From Rhodoferax sp. UBA5149 (lineage in GTDB: Bacteria; Pseudomonadota; Gammaproteobacteria; Burkholderiales; Burkholderiaceae_C), in the NCBI RefSeq assembly GCF_002413825.1, contig NZ_DHXT01000030.1, forward strand, positions 1-8,593: a stretch of 8,593 nucleotides of DNA, in the 5' to 3' direction. The notes beneath the pieces are model-generated. The model was not told the origin of the DNA and made no database searches. It saw nothing but the letters and a program-made list of their open reading frames with translations. A program made the position numbers and the translations under genes. The stretch's first letter is position 1. Every line of letters begins with the position of its first letter. Shown here piece by piece: positions 1 to 6,999 of the stretch.

Positions 1-557
1 GAGTAGACGATGCCGATACACCACAGCCAATTGACGCTGAGTATCCACCGCGGCGCGCCGAAGCGGCGCAGCAAGTGATGTAACCAGATACCCGAAAAAA
101 CGGCTGTGGCGACGTGCAGCGACGGGCAGGCATTGCCCGAGGCGTCCATGTTTTTAAGGAAATCGACACCGGGATACTGCGTCCAGTCGATCTCGGCTGC
201 GGGGACTGCCGTGGGCCAGAAGTGGAAGACGATCAATCCGGCAAGGCAGGTTCCGGCCATCGCCAAACCATAGCCATACAGCTCGCGCCGCGTCGCTAGT
301 AGTAACGGGGGCAGGGACACATAGACCCACAGTGATATGTACAGGGGCAAGGCCAGAGGCTGAAAGCCGATCAGGTGATCCAGCAAGATGACGGGCATCA
401 CCGTGGTTGGATAGGCCGGGACTTTGAGCAAATAGAAGTAAGCAGCGAAAAAAAGGCCAATGAAAAGCATTGTTCCGATACTTTTGAGATAGCCATGCCG
501 GGGTATGACCGCTGCCATTTGACGGTACCAGGGCGTCGGCTGACTATTTTCGTTCAA
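1..557 (-). CDS. PAP2-superfamily integral membrane phosphatase/phosphotransferase, C-terminus beyond window
   Basis: The minus strand is open from 557 to the left edge, giving 185 residues. I chose the TTG start at 557 because a GGAG (566-569) lies 8 nt upstream. An in-frame ATG at 518 has no Shine-Dalgarno. Hydrophobic segments lie near residues 27-45, 69-88, 94-112, 147-163 and 171-185. The diagnostic stretch is GNACPSLHVAT (141-151), with PSLH (145-148) as PAP2 motif C2. It follows an FWPTAVP segment (113-119) typical of the inositolphosphotransferase-like PAP2_3 subgroup. The C1 motif (KxxxxxxRP) is not recognisable, and C3 would lie outside the window. Members hydrolyse or transfer phosphate on lipid phosphates, including polyprenyl diphosphates, at the membrane. 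It starts 37 nt after the deacetylase and probably shares its operon. The superfamily call is firm; the substrate is unknown. Confidence 0.85.
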   Translation of the reverse strand, partial: MNENSQPTPWYRQMAAVIPRHGYLKSIGTMLFIGLFFAAYFYLLKVPAYPTTVMPVILLDHLIGFQPLALPLYISLWVYVSLPPLLLATRRELYGYGLAMAGTCLAGLIVFHFWPTAVPAAEIDWTQYPGVDFLKNMDASGNACPSLHVATAVFSGIWLHHLLRRFGAPRWILSVNWLWCIGIVY

Positions 558-565
558 GGCTTGTT

Positions 566-569
566 CTCC
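566..569 (-). promoter_or_regulatory. Shine-Dalgarno GGAG for the PAP2 gene
   Basis: On the minus strand GGAG is followed by an 8-nt spacer (aacaagcc) and then TTG. This decides the start of the PAP2 gene. It is the clearest ribosome-binding site in the window and belongs to the only gene of the train that does not overlap its predecessor, so it would need independent initiation. Confidence 0.6.
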
Positions 570-594
570 GTGGGTGCTGCAAGATTGACGCGAG

Positions 595-1398
595 TCACGA
601 GAGAGCGTGACGCAAGGTGACAAAACGCAGATTAGCTGCCGCAGCGGAGGCCATCACTGTGGGGATCACTTCGAGAATAACAGGGGTGCCGTCGGATGTG
701 CGTGCAGCGTTGCCGTCGTGCAACAGCAAAATGGCGCCCGCCCGCATGCCGCGCAATAGTTTGTTGTTGATGCGTTCCGCGTCGCCGATCCGGGTGTCGA
801 AGCCGCGCGCTGACCAACTCGCCAGCTGTAGTCCCAGCCGGGCGAGCACCGGGTCGAGAAAAGGATTGCGCAAGCCGGCCGGGGCACGAAAGAACAAAGG
901 ACGCTGGCCGGTAATCGTGGTCAACGTGTCCTGGGCGGCCTGCAATTCACGCGCAATGCCGGAGCGACCCATCAGCGAGAAATGATGGCGGTGATGCTGG
1001 CTGTGGTTTTCTATGGCATGGCCGCGGCTCACGATGTCGCGGCACAAGTCCGGGTAGCGCGCGGCTTTTTCACCGATGCAGAAAAAAGTGGCATGGGTCG
1101 CGTAACGGTCCAGCAGGTCCAGAACCCGCGGGGTGACGACGGGATCGGGGCCGTCGTCGATGGTCAGGGCAATTTCATTTCTGGCCGTGGCGGCGGCAGG
1201 CAGCCGTGTCCAGTTTGATCCCAGCCAGTGGCTGCGCGGCCACAGCCCGAGCAGCGCGAGCAGGGCGTGATTGGCCAGCACGGCGCCCAACGCCCAGTGC
1301 CATTGCCCGGGTTCGGCGATCACTGCCAGCAAGGCCAGTCCATGCAGCGCGATGCTGGCGCGGATCAACAGTGTGGGTTGCCAACGTGCACTAGGCAT
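595..1398 (-). CDS. Membrane-anchored polysaccharide deacetylase (NodB/CE4 family)
   Basis: The protein has 267 residues. Two hydrophobic segments (about 10-28 and 36-53) anchor a NodB homology domain beginning near residue 75. Motif 1 is TIDDGPDP, with D81 and D82 as catalytic base and metal ligand. Motif 2 is HSQHH, giving metal ligands H132 and H136. Motif 3 is RAPAG (171-175), and motif 5 is LLHDGN, with H227 and D228. All metal-site residues are present, so it should be an active metal-dependent N- or O-deacetylase on an acylated sugar. The usual motif 4 Asp-Trp is replaced by WSARGFD (195-201). It starts with ATG 8 nt inside the end of the exporter gene, pointing to cotranscription. The domain family is secure. 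The substrate is unknown; a sugar attached to the exported lipid is an inference from context. Confidence 0.92.
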   Translation of the reverse strand: MPSARWQPTLLIRASIALHGLALLAVIAEPGQWHWALGAVLANHALLALLGLWPRSHWLGSNWTRLPAAATARNEIALTIDDGPDPVVTPRVLDLLDRYATHATFFCIGEKAARYPDLCRDIVSRGHAIENHSQHHRHHFSLMGRSGIARELQAAQDTLTTITGQRPLFFRAPAGLRNPFLDPVLARLGLQLASWSARGFDTRIGDAERINNKLLRGMRAGAILLLHDGNAARTSDGTPVILEVIPTVMASAAAANLRFVTLRHALS

Positions 1399-3805
1399 GG
1401 GCTTTTCGGACGAATATCGCAGAATAAATCAGCGCCAGGATGACGCCCGGCGCGACGGTGACGCCCAGTGCCTGCAATATGGACACGTTGGAAAACGAAA
1501 GCAGGCCAAAACCTGCGACGGTAGTGAGGTTGGCAAACAGCATCGAGGCAAGCGTGCGGGGCGCAATGGTGTGGTCCATCGGTTGGGGCGCAACCATTGT
1601 CCCCTCTCCCGGCACGAGAGGGTCAGGCAGAGGGTGATCAGCGCGATCAAAAAACAGGGCGTAATTGGAGCCCACCGCGACCACCAGCAGCAAGCCCACC
1701 AGATGCAGAATGATCAGTTGCTGGCCCAACACGGCCAAACCCGCCGTGACGGTGATGACTGCCGCCGCCAGCGGCGCGATGATTCGCAGCACGCGCATGG
1801 GCGAGCGAAAAACCCACAGCAGCAGCCCGACAATGGCGACCAGCCCGCCCAGCGACAACAGGATGATTTCATTCAGGTAGCCGGAATACAGGTGATCGGA
1901 CTCGACTTTCATATCCACCAGCAGAACATTGGGCAAAGCCGTGGCGCCCGTGCCATTCAAGGCGGCGCGAATTCGACTGGCGTTGATGCTGTGACCCTCC
2001 GGTGCCGTCAGCGGCAACAAGGCGCTCCAATGGCGGTCTTGGCGGATGAGTAGTGCATCCACCGCCATGGCCATCGAGCTCTGTTCAAGGTCGGTCGCTT
2101 GCAGCAAGGGCTGGCTGCGCGCGGCTGCGACATCGGCCAGAAACGGCGTAAACAGTTGCGCACGCACCGGCAAACCCTGAACCGCTTGTGCCAGCCGTGT
2201 TTCCAGTTCGGCGGCGGCGGGCAGGCTGGCCTGACGCGCGCGCTGTGTCACGATACTGGGTAGATAGCGGCTGGGACTCTCGAACCCGGCGAGTTCGCCT
2301 TGATCGACTTGCGTTTGCAGTAGCGTGGAGACTTGTTCGGCAGACTGCAATACGGCTTCCCGGCTGGCACCGGATGCCACCACCAGATAACGCACATCAG
2401 GCGCGCCCATGTCGGCGCGCAGACTGGCGTCCAGCGCCAGGTCGGCTTGCGATACAGGACTTAACGAGGATATCTTGTCGTTCCACAAATCGGCGCGGTG
2501 CAGGCCGAGGATGGCACAGGCCGCCAGCAGCAGTAACGCCGCTGCCCATCGCAGTTTGGCTGCGCGTTGCACCAGACCGGAGAGGACGAGGCCGATCGCC
2601 GATACATCATGAATGCGAAAGTTTCTCGGCAGCAGATGGGGCAGGACGAAGCGCGTCACCATGGCGGCGGCTATCAGACCGGCAATCGAATACAGGCCGA
2701 GTTGCGCCAGACCCGCAAAGCCGGACAGTAGCAGCGCTGCAAAGCCGAAGATCGAGGTCAACACGCCCAGACGGATGGTGGGCCAAAAACGCTTGATCCA
2801 GTTCTGCGGGTCTGAACTGCCCTGTTCTGACTGCACAAACAGGTAGATTGAATAATCCACCGCCTCGCCGATCAGTGCGGTGCCAAACCCCAGGGTGATG
2901 CCGTGCACCGCCCCAAAGCCCAGACTGACTGCCGCGACGCCTGCCAGGGCGCCGCTGATGACGGGCAAAAAACCCAATGCCAGCGCGCTGAAGGAACGAT
3001 AAACCAGCAATAGCAGCGTTGCGATGAGCGCCATGCTGAGGATGGACAAGCGGCTGACCTGGCTTTTGATGGTGTCGCGTGAAGTCACCGAAAACACACC
3101 GGGGCCGGTCATCAACAAGCTGACCGCCGGGTTTGCCGTGGATGCTGTGTCAAACGCTTGCCGGATGGCGGCCATGGCGCGTTGCTGGGCGTCGGTATCG
3201 GAGCCCGAGGCGCGCGTTTGCATCAGCAGCAAGGCGCGCGAGCCGTCGCGCGAGCCCCAGGCGCCATCAACCATCCGCGGGTGGCTGCCGCTATTGAGCT
3301 GGTCGAGTAATTGCACCATTTCACCGCTCGGGTCGCGTGGTAGCAGCGACTTGACGAGCAGCCCGGCAGGCGAGGCGAGCAGGTCGATGCTGTCGCTCAA
3401 GGCCGCATGCAAGCCGTCTGCGCTAAAGCGTGCAGGAACGACGGCAGGGCTTAGCAGGTAGCGATTATTGAACAGAAAAACACGGTCGCGTTCGGCGCTG
3501 ACGGGCTCGCCGTTATTGACGCTGACAAAAGCAGGATCAGCGCGCAGGCGCCGGGCGATTTGTTTGGAAAGCCTGGCACGGGTGGACGCATCGGCGCCTT
3601 CAATGCCCACCAGAATAAGGCGCGAGGCCAGACCGTCACGTATCTGCTCCAGCAGCAACTGCTGTGCTGGTGTCGGGTTGCGGGGCAGAAAAGCCGATAG
3701 ATCGGTCGTGAACTGGCTGCGGCTGATGATGATGCCGCAGGCGAGGATAAACGCCAACCACCAGGCTATCGCTGTGCGGCCGCGTCGCGCTGGGGCTTGC
3801 CTCAC
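1391..3805 (-). CDS. MMPL/RND-family lipid exporter of APE-type cluster
   Basis: The 804-residue protein starts with GTG, overlapping the LolA-like stop as GTGA; the next in-frame Met is too far downstream. It has classic RND/MMPL duplicated architecture. TM1 (about 11-28) is followed by the conserved DLSAFLP motif (35-41) and a large periplasmic loop. A TM bundle at about 252-390 contains GEAVDYSIYLF (313-323). A TM segment near 420-435 leads into a second loop, and a C-terminal bundle contains VGSNYALFFDRA. Such proteins use proton motive force to move lipids or polyketides from the inner membrane. In APE-type clusters this exporter sits next to a LolA-like protein, as here. An unusual Pro-rich insert (about 724-735, PLPDPLVPGEG) lies between FFDRA and the conserved RTLAS...NLTT segment and is encoded by a REP-like repeat. 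The specific cargo is inferred from context. Confidence 0.92.
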   Translation of the reverse strand: MRQAPARRGRTAIAWWLAFILACGIIISRSQFTTDLSAFLPRNPTPAQQLLLEQIRDGLASRLILVGIEGADASTRARLSKQIARRLRADPAFVSVNNGEPVSAERDRVFLFNNRYLLSPAVVPARFSADGLHAALSDSIDLLASPAGLLVKSLLPRDPSGEMVQLLDQLNSGSHPRMVDGAWGSRDGSRALLLMQTRASGSDTDAQQRAMAAIRQAFDTASTANPAVSLLMTGPGVFSVTSRDTIKSQVSRLSILSMALIATLLLLVYRSFSALALGFLPVISGALAGVAAVSLGFGAVHGITLGFGTALIGEAVDYSIYLFVQSEQGSSDPQNWIKRFWPTIRLGVLTSIFGFAALLLSGFAGLAQLGLYSIAGLIAAAMVTRFVLPHLLPRNFRIHDVSAIGLVLSGLVQRAAKLRWAAALLLLAACAILGLHRADLWNDKISSLSPVSQADLALDASLRADMGAPDVRYLVVASGASREAVLQSAEQVSTLLQTQVDQGELAGFESPSRYLPSIVTQRARQASLPAAAELETRLAQAVQGLPVRAQLFTPFLADVAAARSQPLLQATDLEQSSMAMAVDALLIRQDRHWSALLPLTAPEGHSINASRIRAALNGTGATALPNVLLVDMKVESDHLYSGYLNEIILLSLGGLVAIVGLLLWVFRSPMRVLRIIAPLAAAVITVTAGLAVLGQQLIILHLVGLLLVVAVGSNYALFFDRADHPLPDPLVPGEGTMVAPQPMDHTIAPRTLASMLFANLTTVAGFGLLSFSNVSILQALGVTVAPGVILALIYSAIFVRKAHA
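1601..1637. repeat. REP-like palindromic repeat inside the exporter coding sequence
   Basis: A perfect 7-bp inverted repeat, CCCTCTC (1602-1608) and GAGAGGG (1616-1622), is separated by 7 nt. On the minus strand it is preceded by the CACCCTCTGCCTGACC type of leader seen in dispersed repeats of many proteobacterial genomes. It is read in frame as HPLPDPLVPGEG in a loop between two conserved blocks of the exporter. Comparison with known dispersed repeats is from memory; only the palindrome and its in-frame position are directly seen. Confidence 0.6.
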
Positions 3806-4401
3806 GGGGTGGCCAACTTTTCAATCAGCATCAGAGAGCTGTCGCCATCGGTCTGGGTGATTTCGATGCTGCGCAGGGCGTCGCGCACGCCGACGATGCG
3901 GATGCGCCGCACCACGGCCTGCATTTTTTCATTGATCGGCAGAAGTTGCAGTGTCCAGTGTTCGGCCGTGCCGTCCAGGCTCAGACGGTAATTGCTTTCG
4001 AGTGCCGCGCGGTCACCCGCCAGCGTGCCGCGGATGCTGTCGATGAAAGCTGCCAGTTCGGGGTAATCCTGCAATGGCAGGTGATGTTTTTGGCGGCCAC
4101 GCTCGATGGCCAGGGTGCCCTGATCCAGGATCATGGATTCGGGTTTGGGTTTGATCGTGCGCTTTTCCAGATGGTCAGGTGCGCTGTAGAACAACTCTCC
4201 GGAGGATTCCACCGGTTTGTCGAGCATGGCGATGGATTTCTTCTCGATAAAGCTGGCGTGGCCGGAACGGGTTTGCGCCAAGCCGCGCATGAGCTGGTCA
4301 ATATCCCAGTCGGCGGCGTGACTGAAGACCGGCCACAGCATCAATGCCAGTGCCATGCGAAGGCGGTGCAGTGAAAAAATAGGGGGGTAGGGCAGTGTCA
4401 T
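3802..4401 (-). CDS. LolA-like outer-membrane lipoprotein carrier-related periplasmic protein
   Basis: The protein has 199 residues and an ATG start overlapping the acyltransferase stop (ATGA). A short basic N-terminus and hydrophobic core (about 14-26) end in FSHAAD, a signal-peptidase I site after A29 or A30, so the mature protein should be periplasmic. The mature part resembles LolA-type half-barrel proteins of APE clusters: an early FIEKKSIAMLDKPVESSGEL segment (51-70), then FYSAPDHLEKRTIKP (71-85), then alternating strands. LolA carries hydrophobic acyl cargo across the periplasm. The paralogues in these clusters are thought to help the MMPL exporter deliver the product to the outer membrane. 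The length is normal and no defect is visible. It directly precedes the exporter gene with overlapping codons, so the two are probably made together. Transported lipid unknown. Confidence 0.87.
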   Translation of the reverse strand: MTLPYPPIFSLHRLRMALALMLWPVFSHAADWDIDQLMRGLAQTRSGHASFIEKKSIAMLDKPVESSGELFYSAPDHLEKRTIKPKPESMILDQGTLAIERGRQKHHLPLQDYPELAAFIDSIRGTLAGDRAALESNYRLSLDGTAEHWTLQLLPINEKMQAVVRRIRIVGVRDALRSIEITQTDGDSSLMLIEKLATP

Positions 4402-5339
4402 CGTGATTTGGGAGGGGTTGCAGTAGGTGCGGGCTGCCAGAAATCGAAAAAATTAAACCAGTTATACGGTGCCTTGCGGCAGTATTGATCCAGCAGCGCG
4501 GCATAACGGGTGATGGCCGCTTGCAGCGCCGCATCGCGTTGACCTCGCGCAACGGTAGAAAAATCAGCCAGCGAATCGAAATGGATGGCGTAGCGGTTGC
4601 CGCCCAGATACAGCCCGGTCATGAATACCACCGGACGCTGCAGCAAGGCGGCCATGCGGAACGGCCCGCCGGGCAAGTTCGCGTTCGTGCCGAGGATTTG
4701 CACCGGGTACAGGGTGTCGTTGCCCGGGGTGCGATCGGCCAGCATGCCGACGACACCGCCAGCGTCCAGGCGCTCGCGCACTTTGAGCATGGAATCAAGG
4801 TGTCCCAGGCCAATAATATCCTGCACCGCCTCCGGATTGATGGCGCTCAGCATGGCGTTGATTTTTTGCGCGTTGTCCTGATGCATCAGCATGGCGATGC
4901 GCAAATTGGTGTCTTGTCGGCCAATCGCGCGGATCACTTCAAAGCTGCCCAGGTGCGCACCCATCAGGAACAAGCCCCGGCCGTCGGCCAGCAGGCGGCG
5001 CAGCGTGTCCTCGCCGTGCACTTCAAAATCAAACAAATCGAAGCGGCGGTTGACCAGGTAAAGGCGGTCATGGATGGTGGCCGCAAAGGTGAAAAAATGC
5101 CGGTACAGATCGCGCCAGTGCGGCGCACGGCCTAGCGCGCGCCGTAGATAGTCGCTGGAAGCACGACGACTGGCCGGTGCAAGCAGCAAAAAATAGGCGG
5201 CGATCAGATGCAACACGCCGCGCGCCACACGCCGCCCCAGACGCAGTGAAATCCAGGTCATGACGCGCAACATGAGCATATTGCTGCGCTCGGGGGTATG
5301 CGCCCACGAGGTGTGGTCGGTGGTCGGGCGAGCTGTCAT
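4398..5339 (-). CDS. LpxL/HtrB-like lysophospholipid acyltransferase (COG4261 type)
   Basis: I chose the ATG at 5339 because it forms an ATGA overlap with the dehydratase stop. The frame is open further upstream, but that part reads as unrelated Arg-rich sequence antisense-like to nothing known. The product has 313 residues. A hydrophobic N-terminal helix (about 41-54) is membrane-associated. The catalytic HX4E box is GAHLGSFE, with H129 and E134. Further family blocks are GMLADRTPG (198-206), LPGGPFRMA (222-230) and PYNWFNFFDFW (291-301). Relatives transfer acyl chains from acyl-ACP to lipid A or other lipid acceptors at the inner membrane. In several APE clusters this domain is accompanied by or fused to a glycosyltransferase. 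Here it stands alone, and none of the window's genes is a glycosyltransferase. Attachment of the polyene or acyl chain to a membrane acceptor is the likely role; the acceptor is inferred. Confidence 0.9.
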   Translation of the reverse strand: MTARPTTDHTSWAHTPERSNMLMLRVMTWISLRLGRRVARGVLHLIAAYFLLLAPASRRASSDYLRRALGRAPHWRDLYRHFFTFAATIHDRLYLVNRRFDLFDFEVHGEDTLRRLLADGRGLFLMGAHLGSFEVIRAIGRQDTNLRIAMLMHQDNAQKINAMLSAINPEAVQDIIGLGHLDSMLKVRERLDAGGVVGMLADRTPGNDTLYPVQILGTNANLPGGPFRMAALLQRPVVFMTGLYLGGNRYAIHFDSLADFSTVARGQRDAALQAAITRYAALLDQYCRKAPYNWFNFFDFWQPAPTATPPKSR

Positions 5340-5641
5340 CCAGTCGATTTCGCCACGATACTGCCGCTGGCAATTTTGCGCATACCGGCCACGATGTCGA
5401 AACGTATCGTGCCGCTGGCCAGGACGGTGTGCTGGATCAGCAGCTCGTCGCCGGGACGCGCCGGGCTCAGAAACTTGACCGAACTGATCTCGCACGGGGC
5501 CAGGGCGAAGCCGGTGGCCGCGGCTATTGCGTGCAGCGCAATGTCCAGCAGCAGCACGCCGGGGAGTATGGGCGTGCCTGGAAAGTGTCCGGCAAAGGCG
5601 GGATGATCTGGCGGAACCGTCCAGTGTGTGGCGCTAGTCAT
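5336..5641 (-). CDS. Short hot-dog 3-hydroxyacyl-ACP dehydratase (ApeI/FabZ-like)
   Basis: The protein has 101 residues. ATG at 5641 overlaps the ligase stop (ATGA). A central HPAFAGHFPGTPILPGVLLLD segment matches the FabA/FabZ hot-dog active-site helix. H19 in GHFPG is the catalytic His, and 14 residues later comes D33, where FabZ has Glu and FabA has Asp. At 101 residues it is clearly shorter than FabZ (about 150), as is common for the ApeI-like dehydratases of aryl-polyene clusters. The reaction would be removal of water from 3-hydroxyacyl-ACP to give trans-2-enoyl-ACP, building conjugated double bonds in the cytoplasm on the carrier protein encoded upstream. It lies between the ligase and acyltransferase genes, the usual order in APE-type loci. 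Family confident, exact chain substrate inferred. Confidence 0.9.
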   Translation of the reverse strand: MTSATHWTVPPDHPAFAGHFPGTPILPGVLLLDIALHAIAAATGFALAPCEISSVKFLSPARPGDELLIQHTVLASGTIRFDIVAGMRKIASGSIVAKSTG

Positions 5642-6999
5642 GCGGATTTTCGTGCGCTGCGCGTCTGAATGAGGGTTTGCAGTGCCGCGCGTGGCAGTTT
5701 TCCTGTGATGTTGCGTGGCAGTGCCTCGACAAACAGCAGGGGGCGTGGCAGAAAAACCGGGTCAATATGTTCACGCAGCGCCGCCAGCAGATGGGGCGCA
5801 TCCATGCCCGGCGCCACGACACACGCCGCAAGCCGCGTCACGTGATCATGGCTGGTTTCATCCGGCATGTAAAAAGCGCCATCAAGCACGCCGGGAATGC
5901 TGCTTAGCAAATGGTTGAGACTCGCCAGCGAATGCCTTTTTCCCGCGATATTGACCAGATCGGCGATGCGTCCGTGCAATAAAAAATGCGCTTCGTCAAT
6001 GGGTTCAATCAGGTCGCTCATGGCGCTCAAGGTCTCGATGTGAGCACCGCAAGCGCGCACGGCGTCCCCCTCGACGATCAGTTTTACGCCGGGAAACAGC
6101 TGCCACGCCGCGGTTTGCGTCGAGCGGCGGGTGGCAATCTGGCCGGTTTCTGTGCTGCCATAGATTTCCAAGAGAGGGGCATTGCAACGGGCCTCAATGT
6201 CCTGTGCCAGTTGCGCCGACAGCGGCGCGGTAGCGCAGACCACCAGTGTGATTTCCGGCAGCGCCAGTCCGGCGTCCAGCAAGGTGCGCAGATGCACGGG
6301 CGAGGACACCAACACGCGTGGCGCGGGCACAGCCGCCAGGGCCTGACAAATGTCGGCTGGATAAAACGGCTGCGCATGGCTCAGTGCGCTGCCGCTGAGC
6401 CATGCCATGAGCACCGTGGATTCAAACCCATACATGTGTTGCGGCGGTACCGTTCCGATCAGGGTGCAGGGGGTGTTGCGCGGCAGCCCCAGGCGCAGTG
6501 CCTCAGCCAGCACGCTACCGCACAAGGCACCCCAGGTTTTGGGATGCGGTTGCGGGGTGCCGGTCGAGCCTGAAGTAAATACCACGGCGACGCGCTGCCG
6601 GCTATCAATTTGCGGAATTGCCAATGCGTCCGGCAGGCCAGTCTCCATGACCGGGTAGTGGAGTTGGGGCAGATCCACCGTGCACCGGTCGTTATCCGTC
6701 AAACAAAACACGTCGGGTGCAAACACCTTGATCTGGCGCACCACTTCCGGCGTGTGGGTAGACGGCAGCAGGCTGACTTTGCCGGCCACAATGGCGGCCG
6801 CCAGACCCACGCTAAAACGGTAGCGATCACCGCACATATTGAGCAGATGCCCCCCGGCGGGAAACCGGGCGACCAGCTGGTTGACTTCGGCCAGGAACTG
6901 GCGCCGTGTGACGGCGCCATCGGCGCGCCAGGCGATGATGCTGTCCGGGGAGACGTGGGATACCAGCGGCAGTGAAGTCATGGTGAGGGCGGCCAGCAC
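5638..6999 (-). CDS. AMP-forming acyl/aryl-ACP (CoA) ligase of APE-type cluster
   Basis: This ANL-superfamily enzyme has 453 residues from GTG at 6999, which overlaps the preceding stop as TAGTG. The alternative ATG at 6981 gives 447 residues. Neither has a Shine-Dalgarno; the first residues (MLAALT) look unconserved, so the ATG is also plausible. In GTG numbering the motifs are: A3 P-loop FTSGSTGTPQPHPKTW (141-156), A5 EIYGSTETG (278-286), the SDLIEPID region with D329, HGRIADLVNIAGKR (342-355), and the catalytic lysine K434 in NITGKLPR (430-437). All core catalytic residues are present. It should adenylate a carboxylic acid and pass it to a phosphopantetheine thiol. In APE pathways the substrate is an aryl (for example coumaric-type) starter loaded on ACP. 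At about 450 residues it is compact for the superfamily, as usual for APE ligases. Confidence 0.9.
   Translation of the reverse strand: MLAALTMTSLPLVSHVSPDSIIAWRADGAVTRRQFLAEVNQLVARFPAGGHLLNMCGDRYRFSVGLAAAIVAGKVSLLPSTHTPEVVRQIKVFAPDVFCLTDNDRCTVDLPQLHYPVMETGLPDALAIPQIDSRQRVAVVFTSGSTGTPQPHPKTWGALCGSVLAEALRLGLPRNTPCTLIGTVPPQHMYGFESTVLMAWLSGSALSHAQPFYPADICQALAAVPAPRVLVSSPVHLRTLLDAGLALPEITLVVCATAPLSAQLAQDIEARCNAPLLEIYGSTETGQIATRRSTQTAAWQLFPGVKLIVEGDAVRACGAHIETLSAMSDLIEPIDEAHFLLHGRIADLVNIAGKRHSLASLNHLLSSIPGVLDGAFYMPDETSHDHVTRLAACVVAPGMDAPHLLAALREHIDPVFLPRPLLFVEALPRNITGKLPRAALQTLIQTRSARKSA

Noticed and set aside
375..620. Plus-strand open frame over the left region
   Set aside because: The minus strand here encodes the PAP2 protein with PSLH motif and membrane segments; the plus frame shows no family features.
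1271..2053. Long plus-strand open frame (260 codons) rich in Gln, Arg and His
   Set aside because: It lies wholly antisense to the conserved deacetylase and exporter genes. Its Gln/Arg-rich composition is what the reverse complement of Leu/Ala-rich membrane codons gives, and it has no recognisable domain.
4485..5135. Plus-strand open frame of 216 codons
   Set aside because: It is antisense to the acyltransferase with its intact HX4E box and family motifs; no domain and no convincing ribosome-binding site.
5340..5495. In-frame upstream extension of the acyltransferase to 5495
   Set aside because: It would overlap the dehydratase by about 160 nt and adds Arg-rich sequence with no resemblance to the family; the ATGA junction at 5339 is a better start.
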